A stretch of 22,638 nucleotides of DNA from contig JALHJL010000057.1 in NCBI GenBank assembly GCA_022839625.1, positions 1 to 22,638 of the forward strand. Direction: 5' to 3'. Shown piece by piece: positions 8,456 to 15,778 of this stretch. The number at the start of each line of letters is the position of its first letter. Within the stretch, counting starts at the first letter, position 1. The notes under the pieces are model-generated. The model saw nothing but the letters and a program-made list of their open reading frames with translations. It was not told where the DNA came from and did not search any database. The position numbers and the translations under genes were made by a program. The DNA comes from Phycisphaerales bacterium (GTDB lineage Bacteria; Planctomycetota; Phycisphaerae; UBA1845; Fen-1342).

Positions 8456-8695
8456 ATGCCGCTTAACCACGCTTCCGATCTCTCTCTTGCCGAGCGCCGG
8501 CGCGAGGTCGCATCGATCCTCGCCCGCGGCGTCATTCGCTGGCACCGGCGCGCCAAATCCGCCGGCATCATCAACGCCGAGAAATCTGAGAAATTTCCGC
8601 CCTCCAGCGAAACTCGCCTTGAGCTTTCCAGTGAAACGAGGCTCAGTGTGGGTACCCGCGGGTTCACGCCGCGGAGTGACGGAGACGAACCATGA
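8456..8695 (+). CDS. Small conserved protein leading the recombinase operon
   Basis: The protein has 79 residues. ATG 8456 has GGAG (8445-8448) 7 nt upstream; the frame is open further upstream but without such a site. It starts MPLNHASDLSLAERRREVASILARGVIR, a basic helical segment, and ends in a Ser/Thr- and Glu-rich tail (RLSVGTRGFTPRSDGDEP). Its stop overlaps the next gene by ATGA. From memory, similar small basic proteins precede DUF2924 and recombinase genes in planctomycete elements. No function is known; a DNA-binding accessory is a guess. Confidence 0.7.
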   Translation: MPLNHASDLSLAERRREVASILARGVIRWHRRAKSAGIINAEKSEKFPPSSETRLELSSETRLSVGTRGFTPRSDGDEP

Positions 8696-9171
8696 AGCTG
8701 AACATTGCCAAGGAGGTCGCCGCCCTCGAGCAGATGACGGTCGGGCAGCTGCAGCAGCGATATGTGGAGATCTTCGGCGAGCCGGTCCGCAGCCGCCACA
8801 AGCAGTACTTGATCCGCCGGATTGCCTGGCGGCTCCAGGCGAACGCCGAGGGCGGGCTGAGCGAACGAGCGCTACGCCGGGCCGAGGAACTGGCCAATAT
8901 CGCCGACGTTCGCGTCACGCCGCCCAGGGCCGCCACAGGGGTGGCCACAACCGCGTCCACGACGCCGCCGGCGGCGACGGACCGTCGCCTTCCACCCACG
9001 GGGACGGCACTCACGCGCCGCTACAAGGGCCGCACCATCAGCGTGATCGTCCTGCCCGACGGCTTCGAATACGACGGCGAGCGGTACAGGTCGCTCTCCG
9101 CCGTGGCCAAGGCGGTCACCGGCTCACACATGAACGGCTTCCGCTTCTTCAAAATCGAGGGCCAGCCGTGA
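8692..9171 (+). CDS. DUF2924 protein with RAMA-like C-terminal module
   Basis: The protein has 159 residues and overlaps both neighbours by 4 bases (ATGA and GTGA). The N-terminal part (1-75), with LEQMTVGQLQQRYVEIFGEP, SRHKQYLIRRIAWRLQA and then GLSERALRRAEELA, is the DUF2924 pattern. This family is almost always found next to a serine recombinase. After a Thr/Pro-rich linker (78-105), residues 108-155 (RRYKGR...VLPDGFEYDGERYRSLSAVAKAVTG...MNGFRFF) match the RAMA-like fold found with restriction-modification proteins. A recombinase accessory or DNA-binding role is likely from context but unproven. Confidence 0.85.
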   Translation: MKLNIAKEVAALEQMTVGQLQQRYVEIFGEPVRSRHKQYLIRRIAWRLQANAEGGLSERALRRAEELANIADVRVTPPRAATGVATTASTTPPAATDRRLPPTGTALTRRYKGRTISVIVLPDGFEYDGERYRSLSAVAKAVTGSHMNGFRFFKIEGQP

Positions 9172-10736
9172 ACCGCCGCACTGCCAACTCGCCGCCGGCA
9201 TCGACGAAGACGCGGTGCGCCATCTACACGCGCAAGAGCAGTGACGAGGGGCTGCAGCAAGATTTCAACTCGCTGGACGCACAGCGCGAGGCGGCGGAGG
9301 CGTACATCGCGAGCCAGAAGGCGGAGGGCTGGGTCTGCCTGCCGGACCGGTACGACGATGGTGGTTTCACGGGCGGGAATATGGAGCGCCCGGGGCTGCA
9401 GCGGCTGCTCGCCGACATCGACGCCGGCAAGGTCGACTGCGTGGTGGTGTATAAGGTCGACCGCCTCAGCCGCTCGCTCATGGATTTCGCGAAGATCGTG
9501 GAGACCTTCGAGCGGCACAACGTCTCGTTCGTGTCGGTCACGCAGCACTTCAACACGACCAACTCGATGGGCCGGCTCACGCTCAACATTCTGCTCAGCT
9601 TCGCCCAGTTCGAGCGCGAGATCATCGGCGAGCGCATCCGCGACAAGATTGCGGCGTCACGGCAGCGCGGGAAGTGGACGGGCGGGACGCCGATTCTCGG
9701 GTACGACGTAGACCGGTCCAGCGGCGGCCCGCGCCTCGTGATCAGCCCCGAGGAAGCCTCACGAGTGTGCCAGATCTTCGAGCTGTACCTCGAACTCGGC
9801 TCCCTCCTCCCGGTGGTGGCCGAGCTGGAGCGCCGCGACTGGCGGAACAAGGCCTGGACGACCCGCGACGGACGTGTCCGCGGCGGCCTGCCGTTCGACA
9901 AGTGCCGGCTGTACAACGTGCTCACCAACGTCCTGTACCTCGGCAAGGTCAAGCACAAGGGCGACGTGTACGCCGGCGAGCACGAGCCGATCGTGGCCGA
10001 CGACCTGTTCGCCCGCGTGCAACAACAACTCCAGCGCAACGGGCGCAACGGCACGGTCGAGCACCGCAATCGCCACGGGGCCTTGCTCCGCGGGCTCCTG
10101 TTCTGCAAGGCCTGCGGGCGGGCCATGTCGCACACGTTCACGACGCGTGGAAACCGGCGCTACCGCTACTACACCTGCACCACCGTGACCAAACGCGGCC
10201 GGCAGGCCTGCCCGACCGACTCGCTGCCGGCCATCGAAATCGAGAACGCCGTCGTCGACCAGATCCGGTGCATCGGCCGCGACCCCGCGCTCCTCGGTGA
10301 CACGCTCGAAGAGGCGCGCAAGCAGGCAGACTCGGCGATGGCGCGGCTCAACGGGGAGCGCCGCGCGCTTGAACGCGGGATCACGAGGCTGCAGGCCGAC
10401 ACTCGCCGCGCCGCGGCGGACCGCGACGCCACCACGCGAATGCTGGACCTCAACAACCAGGTTGAGGCCGCCGAGCGCCGCGTGAGCGAGATCAACGCCC
10501 GCCTGGCCGGACTGGAAGCAGAAAGGGTTGACGTCCCCGACGTGACGGCAGCGCTCGCGGACTTTGACAACGTCTGGAGAGCCTTGAGTCCGCGGGAGCA
10601 AGCGCGCGTTCTCCAGCTCCTTGTGCGGCGGGTCGATTTCGACGCTGCGGACGGCACGATCGCGGCGACGTTCCACGCAGCCGGGATAAACGCGCTTGCG
10701 GATGGGGCACCGATAGGCGCCGAGGACGCGGCATGA
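9168..10736 (+). CDS. Large serine recombinase
   Basis: The protein has 522 residues. GTG 9168 overlaps the DUF2924 stop by 4 bases; the open frame upstream to 8487 is only shadow. The resolvase domain (16-170) has YTRKSS (20-25, catalytic Ser at 24), SLDAQREA (35-42), VYKVDRLSRS (94-103) and FAQFEREIIGERIRDK. A recombinase domain follows (about 180-290). Next comes a zinc ribbon with CKAC...C...C (LLFCKACGRAMSHTF to RQACP), and then a long coiled coil (about 385-460). This is the full large-serine-recombinase architecture. It cuts and joins DNA through a phosphoserine link for unidirectional integration or excision of an element. The gene is intact. Its attachment sites are not certain; the 21-base direct repeats at 8419 and 21506 are one candidate pair. 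Confidence 0.95.
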   Translation: MNRRTANSPPASTKTRCAIYTRKSSDEGLQQDFNSLDAQREAAEAYIASQKAEGWVCLPDRYDDGGFTGGNMERPGLQRLLADIDAGKVDCVVVYKVDRLSRSLMDFAKIVETFERHNVSFVSVTQHFNTTNSMGRLTLNILLSFAQFEREIIGERIRDKIAASRQRGKWTGGTPILGYDVDRSSGGPRLVISPEEASRVCQIFELYLELGSLLPVVAELERRDWRNKAWTTRDGRVRGGLPFDKCRLYNVLTNVLYLGKVKHKGDVYAGEHEPIVADDLFARVQQQLQRNGRNGTVEHRNRHGALLRGLLFCKACGRAMSHTFTTRGNRRYRYYTCTTVTKRGRQACPTDSLPAIEIENAVVDQIRCIGRDPALLGDTLEEARKQADSAMARLNGERRALERGITRLQADTRRAAADRDATTRMLDLNNQVEAAERRVSEINARLAGLEAERVDVPDVTAALADFDNVWRALSPREQARVLQLLVRRVDFDAADGTIAATFHAAGINALADGAPIGAEDAA

Positions 10737-11161
10737 TCTCGTCCACGCGGAAGGTGCGATTCGTACGCCGGCCCGACAAGACCCGGGCGATTGTGCCGGC
10801 TCCAGGAGCTGCCGAGGCCACCCCGCCGGGTCGCGTGCCACGGATTTCCCGCCTGATGGCCCTGGCGATCCACTTCGATCGGTTGATCCGCGAAGGAAAG
10901 GTGCGGGACCAGTCCGAACTGGCACGGTTGGCGCACGTGACGCAGCCGCGGATGACGCAGATCATGAACCTGAACCACCTCGCGCCTGAGGTTCAGGAGT
11001 GGCTGTTACTCCTCGCGCCGCTCTCACGCGGCAGAGAACCTTTGCACGAAAGATCACTTCGGCCGATCGCGGCGACCGCGTCCTGGCGTGACCAGCGGCG
11101 GCATTGGCGGCAGTTGCAGGCGCAACGTGCACCCCTTGAACCTTGCACCACGGTGGTGTAA
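10733..11161 (+). CDS. Small helix-turn-helix protein at end of recombinase operon
   Basis: The protein has 142 residues and its start overlaps the recombinase stop by ATGA. A basic N-terminus is followed by PRISRLMALAIHFDRLIREG (about 35-54) and a helix-turn-helix, DQSELARLAHVTQPRMTQIMNL (about 59-80). It then reads HLAPEVQEWLLLL and LRPIAATASWRDQRRHW. Proteins of this kind commonly sit just after serine recombinases in planctomycete and other elements, as a recombination directionality factor or regulator (inference). Its last codons overlap the promoter of the following ribbon-helix-helix gene. Confidence 0.8.
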   Translation: MISSTRKVRFVRRPDKTRAIVPAPGAAEATPPGRVPRISRLMALAIHFDRLIREGKVRDQSELARLAHVTQPRMTQIMNLNHLAPEVQEWLLLLAPLSRGREPLHERSLRPIAATASWRDQRRHWRQLQAQRAPLEPCTTVV

Positions 11162-11170
11162 CATGGTGCA
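11136..11170 (+). promoter_or_regulatory. Promoter with overlapping operator for the RHH-methyltransferase operon
   Basis: The boxes TTGAAC (11136-11141) and TAACAT (11159-11164) are 17 nt apart. The spacer and -10 region hold three related half-sites: TTGCACCA (11143-11150), TGGTGTAA (11154-11161) and TGGTGCA (11164-11170). They form CACCAC/GTGGTG and TGCACC/GGTGCA inverted repeats. A bound repressor would block RNA polymerase. The RHH protein encoded immediately downstream is the natural candidate. Confidence 0.6.
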
Positions 11171-11182
11171 CGGAGGCTGGTG

Positions 11183-11395
11183 ATGTCCAAACATCAACCG
11201 AACTTGCGCTTGAACACCGTTCGGGCATCGGTAAGCTTTCCGGCGGCGGATTATGCGGAGTTGGAGCGGATCGCCTCACGCAAACGCGTTTCCGTCGCAT
11301 GGGTGGTGCGAGACGCGGTGTCCAAGTACCTAACGATGGACGCTCCGCTCTTTGGGCCGGTGGCAGATTCGGAAGAAGGAGAGCGAGCGCAGTGA
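11183..11395 (+). CDS. Ribbon-helix-helix (CopG-like) small regulator
   Basis: The protein has 70 residues. ATG 11183 has GGAGG (11172-11176) 6 nt upstream; GTG 11180, one codon earlier, is possible. RASVSFPAADYAELERIASRKRVSVAWVVRDAVSKYL (about 15-51) is the ribbon-helix-helix pattern: a short beta strand followed by two helices that form a DNA-binding dimer. It overlaps the start of the large methyltransferase by GTGA. It probably plays the role of a controller protein, autorepressing through the half-sites in its promoter and timing expression of the methyltransferases. No toxin-like partner is adjacent, so a toxin-antitoxin reading is less likely. Confidence 0.8.
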   Translation: MSKHQPNLRLNTVRASVSFPAADYAELERIASRKRVSVAWVVRDAVSKYLTMDAPLFGPVADSEEGERAQ

Positions 11396-13638
11396 CAGCG
11401 GCAATCCGCCATGCTCCCGCGTCGGAAAAGCGGCGCGCGTCAGTTCCGCAGCCCGGGACGACGGTCGCCACGTCCACCGAGGAGCGCGCGAGCCACTTCC
11501 GTGCCGCGGCAACGCAAATTGGCCGCGCGTTGCGCTGCGCCGACAAGCCCGCGTGGTTCAGTGCGATGTTTGGCGCCGGCGCCGAACGGTTTGCCTCCGC
11601 GCCCGCGCACGAACCCGTGGCCGAGCGGGCTGCGTGGGCTCTTGTCGCCGTGCGCGTCTTGGGCCGGCTCGCGGGTGTTCTCGCCCCTGATGCCAGCTTT
11701 GCTCAGAGCCTCGCTTGGTTTGCGCATGCTGATGCTCGGGACTTCTCGTCGCTTGCCGCGCAGCTCGACAGGGATGAACCTGAGGCAATTCGGCAAATCG
11801 AATCCGTGCGACATGACGATGACCTTCGCGAGTTGCTCCCATACGTCCTTGATCCGCACGGCCCCGGAAGCCGACTGAGTGTGATGCGGGATCCGACTAC
11901 GAAGAAATCGCGCCTCGCAAAGCGTCAGAACGGGGTTTTCTACACGCCAGCGGATGTCGCAGAGTACATGGCGCTGGAAACGCTCAAGAACCACGGCGGT
12001 GTCCCCACGCAGCTTCGCTGCATCGACCCCGCGTGCGGGACGGGCGTGTTTCTGCGGGCGATGCTTCGGCTTGTTCACGCCTCTCAACCGGGCGACCGAC
12101 TGGACTACGCGCTTGGGTTTCTATTCGGCGTTGATGTGAGTCTCCTGGCTGTTGAGGCAGCGTGTTTTGTCCTGTTGCACGATTGCCTCGAGAACGTAAC
12201 TTCTCGGGGACTCACTCCCGCTTCGGCGTGGCGCGCGCTTCGCCTAAACTTCGCTGCCATGGACGTGCTGTGCGTCGGTTCCCCGTCGGGACACGCTGCC
12301 GGGGTAGCGAGTGAAAACAGGCAGCATATTCGCGCAACGCTTCTTGGCTCGCGCTGCGCCCTCGGAGCGCTTGCCGATCTCACCGCCAACGCTGCCTCGG
12401 GTTCCGCACCGACATCGACGTTCACGCATGGCATCATTCCACTAGACCATCTGTTTCCGGAGGCGAGTGCGGGCTTCGATCTGCTCCTTGCCAACCCCCC
12501 GTACGCGAAGATTGGTCTTCGGGAAAACTGGGGCGCTCTCTCCCGGCAGTTCGATTGCCTCGGTCCGAACGCGTCCTGCCGAAGCGATATCTACCCGTTA
12601 TTCCTGGAGCTGACGTGGCGATTCACTCGGGCTGATAGCTCGGCGGCAGCCGTCGTCGTCCCCCTCTCGATCGCCTATCACCGCGGCCGGCAGTTCACTG
12701 CATGCCGGCGCGCCATGCTCGACCGTGGCGGCTACTGGAGATTCGCGTTCTTCGACCGAGAACCCCATGCACTCTTCGGCGAGGATGTTAAGACTCGAAA
12801 CGCCATCGTGTTTCGTTTTCAGGATCCACTAGGCAGCGTGCGCCAACGCGCGCGAGTCGCGACGGGAGCGCTTCAGAAGTGGACGAGTCGAACGCGAAAT
12901 CGACTCTTCACCGGAATCGACTTCACCGAACTCGAAGGCGACTGTATTGCCACCGGAATACCCAAACTAAGCGGACCGCTTCAGGCACATGTTGCAGGCA
13001 TCCTCTCTCGGCGCGAACACCGACTTGCGGACGCATGGACACGACTCAGTACGTGCTTGCCAGCCAGGGCATTTGATCGCAGTGACACCCCACGTGTGTT
13101 TGTAGGCAGCACGGCGTACAATTTCCTGAACGTCTTCCGGTCTCACATGTTCCGGCGTACAGACCGGGTCGCGCTGAGCACCAATCCGCTGACCGCACTG
13201 ACATTCGAGAGCGAGCCGCTCGCATGGCGAGCTCTTGCGATTCTCAGCAGCCGCTTAGTGTTCTGGTGGTGGCACGTACATTGCGATGGATTTCACGTCC
13301 CGCGCTGGTTCATCGAGAGTATTCCGTTTAACGAGCGGTCTTTCAATGCCGTTCAGAAGAGGCGACTTGCATCAATGGCGGTAGCGCTATGGACGTCACT
13401 GCAGGACCACATTGTCGTTAGCCTAAATGGCGGCAGACAGTCGGTGGCCTATAGGCCGCTGGCCTGCGATATGGAGCGCGATGAGATCGACAGCATTCTG
13501 CTTGACGCGGCTGGCGTTGAGCCGTCCTTTGCCGAGGAACTACGTCGGTTCGTGCGATTGAACGCCGTCGTCGACGAGCATGATGTTCGTCGAAACGTAA
13601 TCCGATCGCACTTCCAGAAAGAGAGAGGGACCGCATGA
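11392..13638 (+). CDS. Large N6-adenine DNA methyltransferase (Eco57I-like)
   Basis: The protein has 748 residues. GTG 11392 overlaps the RHH stop by 4 bases; the frame opens further upstream but there it merely shadows the RHH gene. A helical N-terminus (1-170) precedes motif X-like KRQNGVFYTPADVAEYM and motif I DPACGTG (212-218). Motif II-like FGVDVSLLAVEA and motif IV NPPY (368-371) follow; NPPY marks amino-methyltransferases acting on adenine N6. Residues 430-500 hold the later motifs, and about 500-748 probably form a target-recognition domain. I see no PD-(D/E)XK residues in the N-terminus, so it looks like a methyltransferase only, not a fused type IIG enzyme. It is followed with ATGA overlap by a second methyltransferase. 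Its target sequence cannot be read. Confidence 0.88.
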   Translation: MTAAIRHAPASEKRRASVPQPGTTVATSTEERASHFRAAATQIGRALRCADKPAWFSAMFGAGAERFASAPAHEPVAERAAWALVAVRVLGRLAGVLAPDASFAQSLAWFAHADARDFSSLAAQLDRDEPEAIRQIESVRHDDDLRELLPYVLDPHGPGSRLSVMRDPTTKKSRLAKRQNGVFYTPADVAEYMALETLKNHGGVPTQLRCIDPACGTGVFLRAMLRLVHASQPGDRLDYALGFLFGVDVSLLAVEAACFVLLHDCLENVTSRGLTPASAWRALRLNFAAMDVLCVGSPSGHAAGVASENRQHIRATLLGSRCALGALADLTANAASGSAPTSTFTHGIIPLDHLFPEASAGFDLLLANPPYAKIGLRENWGALSRQFDCLGPNASCRSDIYPLFLELTWRFTRADSSAAAVVVPLSIAYHRGRQFTACRRAMLDRGGYWRFAFFDREPHALFGEDVKTRNAIVFRFQDPLGSVRQRARVATGALQKWTSRTRNRLFTGIDFTELEGDCIATGIPKLSGPLQAHVAGILSRREHRLADAWTRLSTCLPARAFDRSDTPRVFVGSTAYNFLNVFRSHMFRRTDRVALSTNPLTALTFESEPLAWRALAILSSRLVFWWWHVHCDGFHVPRWFIESIPFNERSFNAVQKRRLASMAVALWTSLQDHIVVSLNGGRQSVAYRPLACDMERDEIDSILLDAAGVEPSFAEELRRFVRLNAVVDEHDVRRNVIRSHFQKERGTA

Positions 13639-14570
13639 GGCGTGTGATCGCCGCTGACAATAAGGAAAAGAGCCGGGTGACCAAGGAGGAATGGCGAGAG
13701 TACACCAAGACGGTGTGGCACATCGCCAATGTGTCACACCCGGACCACCCCGCGGTATTCCCCGAGGAGATTCCTCGCCGCCTGGCGAAGCTCTTCACCT
13801 TCTACGGCGAGACTGTCCTCGATCCTTTCGCAGGAGTCGGGACGACGGCAGCGGCTGTAATTCCCCTCGGGAGGCGTGCCGTCTGCGTTGAACAAAACGA
13901 GTGCTACGTTGACATCATTCGCCGAGAGTGCGGGCACCTTCGGAACGGACACCCCAAGTCCATTGATGCCGTAACGGTCGTGCACGGTGATAGCCGAAAT
14001 TTGTCATTCCTACCTTCCGGTTCCGTGAGCCTTGTCGTTACAAGTCCTCCCTACTGGAACAAGGCAAACTACGGCGCAGGAGAGGCCAACCTCGGCGCCA
14101 ACCCACGCTACCGGAATTTCGTCCACAGCCTGAGGCCGGTGTTTCAGGAATGCTATCGCGTGCTGCAGCCGGGTCGCAAGATGTGCCTTGTCACAGCGAA
14201 TGTCAATCAGCACACGGATCAAGGTTTGTTGACCTTTCCGCTGGCCGCCGACTTCACGGTTCTGCTTCGTGAGATCGGCTTTGTGATGATCAACGAGATC
14301 ATCTGGTCAAAGGATGGTACTGGCGGCAAGTGGGGTTCATACGGAGCTCAGCGTCCAATCTTCGGCAGTTACCCGTACCCGCCGAACTTCCTCTTCAAGA
14401 ATGTGCACGAGTACGTTCTGATATTTGCGAAGCCGGCCACAAAGGTCACTCGGGGACCTAAGGTAGTGGCATACGCTGAACTGATGGAACCGACCGAATC
14501 TGGTGCGACGGGGGCCGTACCACGCCGTGCCGTCGGCCGTCGCAGGTCAAATAAAGCGATACCAAGTTGA
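13635..14570 (+). CDS. DNA methyltransferase, N4-cytosine/N6-adenine type
   Basis: The protein has 311 residues, with ATG overlapping the previous stop. Residues 37-58 (HPAVFPEEIPRRLAKLFTFYGE) match motif X. DPFAGVGTTAAA (63-74) is motif I, VCVEQNECY is motif II, and TSPPYWNK (136-143) is motif IV. SPPYW is most typical of N4-cytosine methylation, but adenine N6 cannot be excluded. A variable region with YGAQRPIFGSYPYPPNFLFKNVHEYVLIF follows. It is short for a stand-alone enzyme but complete. The convergent PLD nuclease gene overlaps its last 24 bases. With the preceding enzyme it would protect two bases or strands of a recognition site; this pairing is inference. Confidence 0.9.
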   Translation: MRRVIAADNKEKSRVTKEEWREYTKTVWHIANVSHPDHPAVFPEEIPRRLAKLFTFYGETVLDPFAGVGTTAAAVIPLGRRAVCVEQNECYVDIIRRECGHLRNGHPKSIDAVTVVHGDSRNLSFLPSGSVSLVVTSPPYWNKANYGAGEANLGANPRYRNFVHSLRPVFQECYRVLQPGRKMCLVTANVNQHTDQGLLTFPLAADFTVLLREIGFVMINEIIWSKDGTGGKWGSYGAQRPIFGSYPYPPNFLFKNVHEYVLIFAKPATKVTRGPKVVAYAELMEPTESGATGAVPRRAVGRRRSNKAIPS

Positions 14571-15719
14571 ATGATCAGGATCATTTGGCTTTGTAAGCAC
14601 AGTCTCGGGTGGGTTGGTGTGACGGCCGGCCTCCAGGGCGTCCATGATCGGTCTCCCCTGCAGTGATGATGTATCGTAGGCGTAGTACTCAATGCCCGTC
14701 GCGGATTTGTCGAGCCGCAAGACTGGCACGGCGAGGCCCCGAGTCTCCGGGATCTCCACTTTGATAGTGTTGACGGCTCCTCGGCCGCGTTGGGGGTGCG
14801 TAGCGCTGATCGGACGAGCAGAACCGTCATGGCCGCTGATAACTGAATGCTGGCCAGCGAAATACGACGAGTTTCGCAGAGGGATGGGTATTTGAACCTG
14901 CGTGCCGCGGGCCGGGCGCACGCGCATGATAAGGACGTTTGTAATTGTGAGTGGCTGGTATCCACGAACAACAAGTGTCTGGCCTGTGGTCGGCGAGACT
15001 GCGCCTGATCCCTGACGGTGTGCCGCATGACCGGTTCCCGCGGGCGTTCGCGGCGGAACTGGGGGTGCTGGTGCACTTACGGTCTTTCTCCCAAAGAGCG
15101 GCTGTCGTCTTGCTTGTCCGGATGCGCCCGGCGTACTTGATTGACCAGAACGTCGGCGAGCCAGTTGCGATTCAGGATGTACGTAGCCGTCACGTACGAG
15201 GTCTTGTATCAGCGTGGTGGTCAGTTCACGCGCGAGGTTCTCAGAAAGGTCGCACCAGGAATCGAGTGCGGTCCTAACATCAGTAATCAGCTGATCGGTA
15301 GCAGCGGTATCAACCTGCAGCGCGACCTCTGTATTTGTGAACAAGCCGGATTGGGTTAGATTGTTCGATCCAATTATCAATCGTGCATCGTGGTCGTTCG
15401 AAAAGAGGTAGAGCTTGGGATGAAAGATGACCCCGGACTCGTTGTGGTAGACGTACACTCGGCTGTGTGCGTGAGCCTGCAGGGTGAGAAGATCTTCAAG
15501 CCCTTCCTGCGAGGTGTTATCCACATCACATCCAACCACGATCCGACACGACTGACCGGCCGCGACAAACCTCTGTAAAGAGGGCAGAATGTGCTGCATT
15601 CCCGATCGCCGTACCCAGGCAACGGCCGCTTCAAATGACGTCCACGTCCCGCTATCAAACAACGAAACGAGAGTGGTTCCGAAACGGTGGGCGAGGGCTT
15701 GGTTGTAAACTAGGGCCAT
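14547..15719 (-). CDS. PLD-family nuclease, probable restriction endonuclease
   Basis: The protein has 390 residues, with ATG at 15719 and only a weak ribosome site (GGGGA). The PLD nuclease core is in the first 140 residues: SGVIFHPKLYLF (His100, Lys102), IIGSNNLTQSGL (116-126) and NTE (129-131). One HKD site per chain means it should dimerise, as BfiI and NgoFVII do. A Pro/Arg-rich linker (about 190-240) leads to a C-terminal beta-rich domain (about 250-390, TITNVLIMRVRPARGTQVQIPI...HSTWYRFI), which could recognise DNA. Its 3' end overlaps the convergent methyltransferase gene by 24 bases. The context argues for cleavage of unmodified DNA. DISARM's PLD protein is a weaker alternative, since no DISARM helicase is present. 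Confidence 0.82.
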   Translation of the reverse strand: MALVYNQALAHRFGTTLVSLFDSGTWTSFEAAVAWVRRSGMQHILPSLQRFVAAGQSCRIVVGCDVDNTSQEGLEDLLTLQAHAHSRVYVYHNESGVIFHPKLYLFSNDHDARLIIGSNNLTQSGLFTNTEVALQVDTAATDQLITDVRTALDSWCDLSENLARELTTTLIQDLVRDGYVHPESQLARRRSGQSSTPGASGQARRQPLFGRKTVSAPAPPVPPRTPAGTGHAAHRQGSGAVSPTTGQTLVVRGYQPLTITNVLIMRVRPARGTQVQIPIPLRNSSYFAGQHSVISGHDGSARPISATHPQRGRGAVNTIKVEIPETRGLAVPVLRLDKSATGIEYYAYDTSSLQGRPIMDALEAGRHTNPPETVLTKPNDPDHSTWYRFI

Positions 15720-15778
15720 TGGTGTTGTCCCCGAACGCCTGTATCTGCGTTGAATTCTCTGGCGCAGAATCCGGTACC

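Noticed and set aside
9759..10925. Minus frame of 388 codons
   Set aside because: Antisense to the serine recombinase, whose motifs are intact.
11143..11391. Upstream extension of the large methyltransferase
   Set aside because: It covers the RHH gene and promoter in another frame; the GTGA overlap at 11392 is the natural start.
11183..11395. RHH gene as antitoxin of a toxin-antitoxin pair
   Set aside because: The coupled downstream gene is a full DNA methyltransferase, not a toxin family.
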